A stretch of DNA of 64,000 bases from Eublepharis macularius. Its lineage: Eukaryota > Chordata > Lepidosauria > Squamata > Eublepharidae. Positions 24,101-36,100 of this stretch are shown one piece after another. Every line of letters starts with the position of its first letter. Positions within the stretch are counted from its first letter, which is position 1. Position numbers and translations under genes: made by a program. The notes beneath the pieces were generated by a model that saw only the letters and a program-made list of their open reading frames with translations, was not told the origin of the DNA and did not search any database. The stretch is taken from the NCBI RefSeq assembly GCF_028583425.1, contig NC_072793.1:103897689-103961688 (forward strand), given 5' to 3'.

Positions 24101-27100
24101 CATCCATAGAAACAAATCTTCAACAAGTGAGGTTCTCCATTTCACAATACAACTGTATACCAAAATCCATCAATTTAAAAAAGGAACAAACATGTAATGC
24201 CCTCATATTAATTTTCAAGTATAAAAGTAACTATTTAATACTCACACAAAACTGAAGGGACTGTTTGTGATAAGGAAGAGTTTCTTATTGTGGCTAACCA
24301 GACGATTTAGAACAGCATAAATTTCATCTCCATGAAGAATATATTTTTCTACAAAAAAACAAAAAAATGCCTACTGTACAGCATATAGAATACTACTACA
24401 ATGGGAAAAGGGCAATACTTAGGTAAATTGTAGTTTGCCAGTATGAAACTATTGATCTACATACAAGCCATTAGATGCCATACCAGAATGTATTGTGATT
24501 TAGCATGCTTAATTAAAGTTGTAATTTAACTAACCCATGTCATTTTCAATCCATTTGTACATCATTCCTTTCACATGGACATCTTTAATGGCATCCTAAA
24601 ATGGGAAAGAGTTGTTGTATATAAATTTTAAGTCATGCATTCATATAGCATCAATGTACATGACAGTTCACAGAACAACCCCCTCGCCAAAAACTTCTCT
24701 ACCCTAGCAGCTAATAATTTTAATAACGGGGGAGAGCAAACTGAAGAGGCCAGGATTAATAAATGACAAATTGCGCTGATATGGCAATTAAAAGGAGGAA
24801 AATAAAAAGGTACACTTTCTTTACTCCAGCAATTAAGAACCAAAAATGCAGCTGTACCAAGTGAATTCACTATTCACTCTAGATCATATTTGGGGACTTT
24901 ATGAGTGAAAGCAAATAATGAACTTTGTTTTCAGACAGCCACTAAACACAGCAATACAAGGGAGTTTTTAAATAAGCCTAGGCCAGACCAAACAAAAAGT
25001 AATTGTTCTGTAGTCTAGTAGAAACACTTGCAGTCCAGCTGCTGTGCCATAAGTTACTCCAGGCTTGCTGCAACATGTAACAGAATTTATCAGGAAGCAG
25101 GATATTTACACATCTGGAAGGCACCCATTACAAGTGATATGAAAAAGAGGAGTGCTCAACTGTCCTAATTTTTTCGTATTACAGACTGTCTTTGGTAAAA
25201 CAGATGTTACTCAAACTGTAACTGTGATTCGAGGAAGAGAAGAAAGCATTTTCATTTGCTGATTACATTCCTATAGAGGAAAGGGGCTCGATCAAGAGAT
25301 AGAATTACTGGTCACCTTAATAACTAAACACAATCCACTTTAATGACAGTTAGTTTTGAAAATGCAGGAAAGCAGTATATGACATTAAAAAAACACTTTC
25401 TAAAGGCTAGAAGACTAATAGGATAGTTTGTTCCCCTGGCACCAAAAAACTAGTCATATAACGAGCCCAGGAAGTAGCTTGTTCACATGCTCAAAATCCT
25501 CACAGTTAAGTTTGACCTTTTGACAAGTACACAGTGTGCACAATGTTCTCCTTCACATTAAAAGATCCATATGCAAAAGAACCTCCTCAGGATACAGTGA
25601 AGCCTCCCGCCATTAGCATTCCACACCCTGGGAAACTCTTGCAGAATGACTCAGCTCAACCCCACCCCTCCTGAGTAGATACAAATGACCTACATCTTTT
25701 CCACACTGTGACACTGAGAGATCTCTGTCTTTTGGTGCTACACCTCTGAAGATGCCAGCCACAGCTGCTGGCGAAACGTCAGGAACTGCAATGCCAAGAC
25801 CACGGCAATACAGCCCGGAAAACCCCCAACAACCAAAAGATCCATAGTTGAAGAAACTCCTTAAGATCATTGAGAATATTTTAGTTACCACCATTTAATC
25901 ACCACTGACAATATAAGCATCCGCGTCCCAATCTGGATTTCTGGTTGCCATGATTACTTTTTCTGTATTGTCGAAGGCTTTCACAGCCGGAGAACGATGG
26001 ATGTTGTGGGTTTTCCGGGCTGTATTGCCGTGGTCTTGGCATTGTAGTTCCTGACGTTTCGCCAGCAGCTGTGGCTGGCATCTTCAGAGGTGTAGCACCA
26101 AAAGACAGAGATCTCCCCCACCCCTCCTGAGTAGATAAAAATGACCTGCCAACATCTTTTCCACACTGTGACACTGAGAGATCTCTGTCTTTTGGTGCTA
26201 CACCTCTGAAGATGCCAGCCACAGCTGCTGGCGAAACGTCAGGAACTACAATGCCAAGACCACAGCAATACAGCCCGGAAAACCCACAACAACCATTACA
26301 ACCATTACTTTTTCTGCTAGATTCTTTTGAAGAATCACGGAAGCTCCATGCTGTGTAGCAGGAACCGTACTGAGATCTGAATTAGGTGTGCACTCCTTAG
26401 AGTCAAAGCTAACTTATGCTTTCCTGGGAACAGGTGGGCTCTTTTTACTGAGGATGGATGCCTGGCAGAAACTGGTAACCTCCAGCCTGGACTGGCTGGA
26501 GATTTTGCCTAACAATATTGACCACCCTAGTCTGATTTTTATTAGAAACTTGATTTTGAGACAACTTCATGCCTTAGACGTTCAGTACTAGAACCCAGGC
26601 CCATATAGTTTGCTTCCCTCTCTACCTGGGATTGGCACATCCAAAATCTAGCCCAGCAAAACTCAATTACTTGACAGTTCTTAATTCTTAGCTATGGAAG
26701 AATCTCATTAGCTGATAGACTTTGCAGCTGTGACATAGGGGACCTTGACACCTTGCTCCATTATTTGTTGGATTGCCCAAAATTCATGGATATAGGACTT
26801 TTGTTTCTCCTTTTGTAAAGGATTTGGCCTGTGTCCCAACCCACTATAAGCTACAGATCCTTTTGGCCGGATGTGATCATAATATTACTCTGGCAGTAAC
26901 CAAGTTCTTCTCCTATGTCATTAAATCTAATAGATAGCCAGATCTGGACAACCTGGTGTTCCAGCCGTGTTGGTTATAGCCATCATTATTATTGCTACTT
27001 GCTGTTTTCATTATAATTGTTTCTGTTCTTCTGTATTATTGATGCTCAAGACTGTAGTCATAAGAGCAGAGAATAAAGTAAGAACATAAGCTACCAAACA

Positions 27101-30100
27101 GCAATGCTAAAATGTGACAAAACTGCCAAGATGAGACTCATACTGGCTCTCTGTATATTTTTCAAGTTTGCAGAGTGCTTTCTGGTAATATAATGCACAT
27201 GTTCTGCACAGTACTAGATAATCACATGCATTTTCACATATGTGGAGTAGATAGGAACATTTAAACTATTTATTACCGGGGATATCTTCTCTACTTTGGT
27301 TTCTTAGCTGGTTGAAAGAGCAAGATATGAAATCAACAGGGATTATTGCCAATGTATGAAGTAGGTAAGCACACAAAGCTTTGCTTCCTCAGCCCAGAAA
27401 TCACCACATGTTCTGCAGACCACCAAAGGATTCCTGTATTCTGGTACACAGCATATACTGATGTCCCAGTAGCCTTGGCCTAGAATCTATGAGTGACCTA
27501 TTTATTATCTGAATTATACATATTTGCTTTCAATAATGAGGCATATTATTGAGATCCCAAAGGTAAAGATCTGTTTGGGAGGTGAGGGCTGGCAATAAAA
27601 TACGGTGTTTATTTTTGGAAGAAATAACACTCTGTAAAGTACCAAAACAGGATAGAACCAGCTATTATTGCACAAGACTGGAAATCAAATTTATATTTTG
27701 GCCTGGCACAGGTACAGTAACTGAAGACCGTGTATTCTGTTGGTGTAGTTCTGCCGTAGAAGTCTTTGTGCCTACAGATTGGATCGATGGTGCATAACAG
27801 GATAGGACGATAAAACAATTGGAAACAGAATGGATTCCCCTTCTACCTCTGTAACATTGCAGCTACAAAACATGCGTGTCATCTAAAAACGGGGTACTAA
27901 TTGCTAAGATTCATAATCAAAATGTCCCCCCTGGGGTATGGGAGTTTCTGGCATTATATGTTTTGCAAAAGATTTGAACCACTTTAAGTGCAGGTATAAT
28001 AACGAGCCACTCCCTTGTACTGAGCATCAAACTGTAAGTTTTCTTTCTCCCCAGATCTTGATAAGCTAATAACTAGAGAGGGGCACGAACTTAAATACGA
28101 ACGAAAAAACCCCCACGAACCAGCCCAGTTCGGGGTTTGCGAACCAGGGTTCGTGGAAGCTGGTTTCCACGAACTTCCATGAACTGGACTACTGGTTCGT
28201 TTGGTTCGTATTAAAGGGCCAGTTTAAATGACCATTTCCCTATTTAAACTTTTCCTGCCACTTGCAAGCAGCAGGTCCCTTTAAAAGGCCCAACCTGCCG
28301 GAAAGGGGCATTCTCCTGCCTCAAAGGGGCATTTAAACCCCCGAACCACGAACCGGCTCGTAACCGGGCCAGTTTGTTGCCAGTTTGTGATTCATGGTTT
28401 GTGGAAACCCAACAAACCATGAACCCCATGGTTCGTGTTTTTTTCTGGCTCATGCCCATGTATATTAATAACTACCATGGATACCATCCATGATCCCTAC
28501 CTCTGGAAGTCAAATGGGTTTGCACAAGTCTAGAAGATTGCCTCTATAGGTTATCAACCACCATACCATTGTTTTGTATCATTAAACTACAGCACTAGTA
28601 TTTGAGCATATAGCAGGTTTATAGCAGATTAGACTATCATTTATAAAGACGAGTCCAAAGGAAGCAACACAAAACCTCAAAGCCATTAATTATAGAGCTG
28701 AAAAATTCTCACATTAAACGATATAAATACATTTGCCTCATTAAGACAAACAGAAAGTGCTTCAGAGGCTAACAACGTTGATGGTTTATTAAATAAGCCC
28801 TCAATTCAAATGTGGTTTCGCCTTGAGCCATCACAAAGTAAATGTTAAATCAATTTAAGAACATTATGGAACATGGTAAATACTATATAGATGTGACTCT
28901 GTATACTTCATGTTGATTTAAAAAATAAAAAATGTACGGCTGTATTTCCTTCCTCCATTAATGTTGAAACAATGCAGAGCGCACTCATGTACACTAGTTA
29001 CATAAACAGATTAGATGGAAACTGTGTCTTTAAACAGTCATACTCACACTTATATCTTTGTAAAGATGAACTTGGTCATACTCAATGTTATGAGCCATGA
29101 AATAATCAGTCACTGATGAAAGCAAAGTCATTTCAGGAAGGGAGAAAATGTCCATAAATTGTTTAATTGATGGACCCTGTTCAGAAGAAATAAATGTATT
29201 AAATATTGCAAAAAAAAATCAGCCTTTGCAGAAGTTTGGGGATAAATGTTAAGCGGGAAATTCTACTGCTATTTAAAATAATGTATTTTAAATGAAATGA
29301 GATACTTGATTCAATATTCCACATTCCCATTCAACACAACATATTCAACTCAGATCCTTGAGTCAATGGCCAATGTACATGTATTCCATACATACCTTCC
29401 TTGTAAAGAAGTCTTCAAGACTTACCATACAAATCTATGTTTATTTGGAAGTAAATCATAATGAGTTCTGTGCTGCTTAAACAGAGTGTACATAGATTGC
29501 AGCTTTTAATTGATGCACAACAAAGGAAACATGGGTTTGTAAAACTGTTCTTTTCTATGAGGTCCTTGGCATTGCAGAGTTGATTGGAAGATGTCTTGCT
29601 GCAAGATGTGTGCTGTTTTTGGTTTATTATTATCATGCTGTTAAAGTTGTTCTATTGTTGCTGTGTTATCTAATTTTAACTATGAACTGCTTTGGGGCTT
29701 TTTACATGAGTGAAAAGGGAACAATTAATAATAATTAGCACTGACAATTTTCTTTATTATTTATCCATTTTATTAATGCTGAAGCAAATGAAATCAGTGT
29801 TTATGTACAAATAGATGCTATAATTTTATTTAAAAGCATACTTTTAAGTTCAATGGTAGTATTAATTGATGTTCACAATTTTCTCCAGTTTTAAAAACAT
29901 GAAAGATGTAGATTAAAAAGTAGTCTAAAGGTCACTAACAGAAGTCCATGAAATTATTAGGCTTATGGCTTTTCTTTGAACAGCCAAACACAAGAGACGA
30001 ATACACAACCAACCAACTCTATTCTACAAACTAAGGTCAGACACAAAGCAACCTGGCAATAGCTCAATATGATCATTTTCAGCTTAGCAATGGAACAATC

Positions 30101-33100
30101 CATTTTAATGCAAACTATGATAAGCAACATTTTTATTCACAGACATCCTCAACAGATTGCTGCAGGGCTAAGGGCAGTAGTGTGCTAACTCTGTTGTTGA
30201 AGTAAAACAGTCACATGATCTTGATTGAATTTTTATTCTATGGAATAAATACCCATTCCAAATTCAGTCATGCAACAAATTATTTCAGATAAATCAGCCA
30301 GAACGAATTTATTTTCAGGGGCACAACACATACTTAAGTATCTAAGTTAAACAACAAAATAAGATTTGCCATTTTATCAAACTTTTCTAAGCTATTTATT
30401 CTACACTCCCTTCTGATAAAAGCAAACTAGCCAATTATTACAATTCAGTGCAATACTGAATATTCCCAGAAAGCCTTTTCTCAAGCTGTGAGTAATAAAT
30501 GACTTCAGATGGCCTTAGGAAGGAGTAACTGCGCTGTCAGTCTTTCCTGGCAACAGTCTGAATTGTTCTGACATTTTGCTTAATTTTTTTTAGAATGAAA
30601 ACTAGCCACAAGAGGTTGTTTTTAATGGAAGAGTGGTTTATTCTCTGTTTTTATTTATCCTCTATAACAAAAGTTGAATCTCCTCTTTGACTGAAGGTCA
30701 ACTTTTCCAAGAAAAGGTAGTTGAGTGGGGGAAAGTGTGCTCTAGATGTACTCACCTGGATTGGTGCCAGCCCAGCATTTCTGTCTCTGGAATTGAGACT
30801 TTGGAACTATATTTGGACTCTTGGTTTAGCCTGAAAGGTAACCTCAGACTGGGAGACTGAAAGTCTATTTAAGTGTGTTAGTATAGCTATCTAATATTTG
30901 TTGTTTTCCTCTCTGCTTGCACAGTTGTATGTTTGTATCCTTTATACTTCTGTTAATAAACTCTTTGGAGTATAATCTTGCATATTCTTTGGGAATTTGC
31001 AAACTTCAATTTGAATACAGTACTTTGGCCTATTTTTGCCACAGGTACCGAATAGCTGTTTAGTGCAACTCAGGTCGTTTTCACACGTCTTTACACTTGT
31101 ACAAAATCACACAAATCTCACGGAACAAGAGCACTTTCATGGCTCGATTTCTCATGTCACCTGTCATGATTCCATTTCATGTCGTGATGACGTCAGAAAT
31201 CGCGCTATGAAGGTGCCCTTGTTCTGTGACTTTTGCGTGATTTTGCGTGAGGGTAAAGACGCGTGAAAACAACCTCAATCTGCAAAGTGGTCTACCTTGT
31301 AGGGCTGATTTCCTGTTTAAAACCTGGTGGGGCTGAGAACTTGCTGAAGGTTTAGTCAAGAGAAGCTGGTGGCAGTTTGTTACCTGGAAGTGAGGACTTT
31401 CCCAGTTTTGAGTGTTTTGTGCTGGACCTTCCACTTGCGGTGGCTTGATGGATACAGGCTTCCTTGACATTTGTTACTGTGGTTAAAAATGCAGGCCTCT
31501 AAAGCATGAAGGAGGGGGGCTGGATGGGCGAGTGAAGTATGCTGTGATTGGATGGCAGCTGTATCTTAGGGGGCAGAGTGAACTGCAGTTGTTAGTCTAG
31601 TCTGAGCACAGTGGGAAATTTCTAGTTCTGAAGGAGAGTCTAGTTCAGTGAATCTGTCAGATTCAGTTAATCTGTATGGAAGTCTATATGGCGAGAGGAG
31701 AGAGTTATTCTGTTATTGAAGAACTGAGGAAAATAACTTTTTGTGACTACGTTAGTTTATTATTTCTAGCTTAAGTGGCAACTGCATGGAAAATTAGTTG
31801 TGACTGGGTCTGTGAACAAACATATGATATATAATTATTTTGAACCCACCAAGCTTATGAACCTATTCTGAAACCAATTCACTTATCAATACTCTGTAAC
31901 CATTATGCATATGTACTTATAAATAAATTCTGTTTGTAAGCAAAATGCCTGTTTAACCTAGAATATAAAGATCCCTTTCTTTCACCTCACATCCATCCAC
32001 CACACATTGACTGCCTTTGGTGGCAGTGAAAACAATTCTGAAACACAAAGCAGGAAGCAGGGAGGCAGCATAATATAGGCCATATTAGAGCCTTATAGCA
32101 AGGTGACATTACAGGAGTTACTGTAGTATACCAGTCACATAAAGGCAGCAAAATGCCACGTACTTAAATTCTGCTGCTTTTATTTTTCTACTTATATATC
32201 TACATCACAGACATTTATTTATTGTTGTCTATCTATTTCTGTATTTACTAGCTTGATGCCCATGCTTCACTATGGTATTTAACTACATTAAATCCAGTTA
32301 TAATATTTATGGGTAAGTAACGTTTTTGGTTGGGGGGGGTAGGCTGAGTTGTTTTTGTAGTATAATAGCATAGTACCCGAGCTTCACACAAGTGTTTGAA
32401 TAAAGCAAAGCATGTTGATGCCTAAAACTGATGAAGTGAATTTTGAAATGTAACATTTATTGAAGAGATTTTTAAAAGGAAAAGATTGTAGTGCAAGAAA
32501 TAAAGTGAAAAATACATACAACCTTATTTTTCTACTCAAGGACCTCTTTGTAGACCTCATTGGTAGCTTTCCCCCATTTTGGAGCCCCCACTTTGAGGAG
32601 CTTGTGGACATGGAAGCCAGGAGGGTTGAGCATGTTGAGGAACTCCACAGGGTAATAGACTGCTTCATCCATTTGCACCACTGAGTCCACAGATCTGTCC
32701 TCCATTTCTGCCCCTTTGACAGAGTTAAGTTGTGTTTCATTAATGATGACAGCCTTATATTTCTTGGGGGTCAGAGTGGCACACTTGCACAGCTCGTCCA
32801 TGGAGTTCTTCATGATAGTGATGATATCAGGGTATACCGTGGCTGTTAGGTCCGCTAGGGTTGTCACTACTGTGCCCAGGCCTGCAGGGATGGTCACCTT
32901 TCCCTTGGACTCAGGACTTGCTGGTACTTGCCCACTGCTGCTCAGTGCACTGCAGGAGTACGATGTGCATATTTCTTTGCCGCATCTCTAAGTTGCTTCC
33001 TCCTTTTAGCATCAGTGTGTCTTGAACAACATCTGCCAGGAGGCTTCTTGGGGGCAGTAAGAAGTGATGGCTGAGGTGTGAGGTGGAGTTGGACTGAGGG

Positions 33101-36100
33101 AGGAGTGGTATGGTGGGCCCTTCGGCAGGTTCATGTGAGAGATTTGCATTGAAATGACCCCTAGAAAGGTCGTGCACCATCTCCCCATGAACATTTAAAA
33201 ACTCAGCTGCCATTCTTTTATATAGGAGTCTTGAACTGTCTTTCTTCAACTGTCTGCAGTTTCCTTGACCTAATTTTTACCTCAGAACACAGAGTTCCAC
33301 AGCTGACCCATCAGCCTGCCAGCCACAGAGGAAAGCCAGGCCCCACAGGGATATTGGCAAACCTAGAGGGGAGGTGTATTTTTACCTCAGGACATGTTCA
33401 ATGACTGGGAGTCATTGAATGTGTCCTGAGTACTGCATGTGTCCTGCATACTGTTTAGAATGTCGGAATGATGATCAATCAAGTCCCCTTTTTACCCCCT
33501 TAGGAGGTGAATTTCTTAAAATCCCTTCTTAGTGAGTCTCTACATCACAAAAGGAATGTTCTCCCCAAATTTCACATTTCTAGGTCCAGGGGTTTCGGCT
33601 GGGCGTTGATAAGTCAGTCAGGACACTTGTCTTTATATATAGAGACTAGCTTGATGCCCGTGCTTTGCTACGATATTTAATGACTTTAATTCCAGTTATA
33701 ATACTTATGGGTATGTAACATTTTTCGGTTTATGGGATTTTTTTAGTTGTTTTTGTAGTATAATGGCATAGTACCCAAGTGTCACAAAGGTGTTTGTATA
33801 AAGCGAAGCGTGTTGATGCCAAAAACTGATGAAGTGAATTTCGAAATGTAACATTTATTGAAGAGATCTTAGAAGGAAAAAATTATAGTGCAATAAATAA
33901 AGTGAAAATAAATAAAGTGAAAAATACGTACAACCTTTTTTTTCTACTGAAGGACCTCTTTGTAGACCTCATGGGTGGTTTTCCCGAGGTGCTAGAATCA
34001 CCAGGCTGCTGGGTGAGCTCACTCTGAAGCAAGCCAAGTAGAACTGCCCATGTGAGAAGCAGTCCTCCCTCAAGTCAATTTTTGCCACCTTCAGTGTCTG
34101 CCCCTATGACTTGTTGATCGTCATAGCGAAGCATACCTTGAGGGGGAACTGCAGTCTCTTGAACTGGAAGAGGTTATCTGATGGTATGAATGGTATGTGT
34201 GGTATGAACACAGACTCCCCCTGAGCACTGCCTTGAACAATGTGGCCTCGATGATGTTCCTGTGGAGGGCTTTCACTCATAGTTTGGTGCCATTGCAGAG
34301 TTTAGGTGGGCTGAGGTTCTGAAGCAGCATCACTGGAGCCCCCACTTCGACAAGAAGCTTATGGGTATGAAAGCCAGGAGGATTGTGCATGTTGAGGAAC
34401 TCCACAGGGTAGTGGACAGCATCATTCATTTGCACCACTGAGTCCACAGAACTGTACTCCATTTCTACCCCTTCGAGGGAGTTAAGTTGTTTCGTTAAAG
34501 AAGGCAGCCTTATCATTCTTGTGGGTTAGAATGGGACGCTTGCACAGCCCATCCATAGACTTCTCTGTGATAGTGACAATATCAGGGTATATTGTGGCTG
34601 TTACGTCTCCTAGGGTCATCACTACGCTTCTAGGTCCAGGGGTTTGGGCTGGGCATTGATGAGTCAGTCAGGACACTTGTCTTTATATATATAGATTGAT
34701 GTTTCTGATGTTGTAACTAGAGATGGGCACGATCCGCATTACGATCGAAAAACCCCACGATAATGGTGATCGTGCGATCGTGACCTGGCGGATCGTGACC
34801 GTCCACGGCCAATGATCCAACAATTGGGAGGGGCCTGGATCAGGGCGATCGGGCTTGGATTGGGGATCCAGACACTCAGGCGCCAGCAATCTATCCCCCT
34901 GGCAACGGAGCCAGGGGAATGCCTGAGCTGTGTTTGCCCTCCTTCTGTCGCCCTGGAAACCCGAATGGAAGCCCAGCTTTCCTTGATCAGCAGGGCTTCC
35001 TTCCAACCACGAAGCAGCAAAGCAGTCACCAGTTGGGAGAAGACACCCAGGGGAGGGAGGGGGGAGGGGGTGTTCTGTAGCTATGGGCACTCCAATCTCA
35101 TCCCTGCAAACCCTGATAGGCAGCTCTGACGGCCAAACACAAACACAGATGCCGCCGGCATCACCCACCGTTCCTGTATCGCTGGGAACAGCGGGGCGCC
35201 CCTCCGCTTTTGCCTCCACAATCCACGGATCGGGAACGGGAGATGCTCGGTGTGGATCATTTATTTGGGATCGTTGCCGGCCCCGATCCACGATCAGCTG
35301 GATTGTGCCCATCTCTAGTTGTAACCCACCCTGAGCCTGCTTGCAGGGAACATGGGATAGAAATCTAATCAATCACTCACAGATGCACTTATATTTGTGT
35401 GCTCAGGCAGCAATGACCGACTGCTTAAATAAGACTACTTTCTAGGAAGTTAAGAATCCTTCAACAATACTCCTCCCTTCGGCCTGACAAACTCACTGAG
35501 GTATCAAAATTACTGGGTTTGGAATTTATGTTAGATGCTGCCACTGTTAAAATTTGAAGACAGGACATTGGTATACCTCTCTTTCAATAAAATGCAAATT
35601 TCTGCTAAAAAGGTGGAACCGAGTACATATGTAGTCCATAGCACCCTGACTGCCAGAAGCTTTTTACTACTGACCTTTAAGAAGAGGCTTAAAAAGATCT
35701 CCCTTTTTACTATATCTTGTAGGACTCACAGAATACTGGAATTTGGTGCGCATGTAATCCAAGGCACACTAATTACAAGCAAAGCTTAAGAACATGGCAT
35801 TTTTATACCTATCAGTGAAAAGTTGAGGAGGAAATTTACTTCATAAGAGAGGACAGCATTCCAGCACAGAGCAAGCCAAGGTCCACAGAGGATGGATTTC
35901 TAGAAATACACTTGCTTCTTCAGACTTTAGGGGGGAAATGGAAGGTTCTTTTTCACTTACCGTGAATCTTCCTTTCTCTGTGGTCCGAGAGTGGGGCAGT
36001 CAGTCCTGACTCATGGGTAGCTCCTCCTCCTTCCAAGCAGGGTCGGACAAACTTGCGATCCTAGGGGGAGGGGCTCCCCTCGGCTCTTCAGTTCGTTTTC

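Larger units (their letters stand above)
25613..26300. mobile_element. Penelope-like repeat: direct and inverted copies with hammerhead-like motifs
   Basis: A ~220-bp block occurs at 25613-25840 and again at 26113-26300 (plus). An inverted copy of its right half sits at 25975-26112. The arms flanking ~65 bp of spacer are ~115 bp long and nearly identical. Each copy contains the motif described below. Dispersed units with direct plus inverted arrangements and hammerhead motifs are characteristic of Penelope-like retroelements; no reverse transcriptase is left here. Confidence 0.6.
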
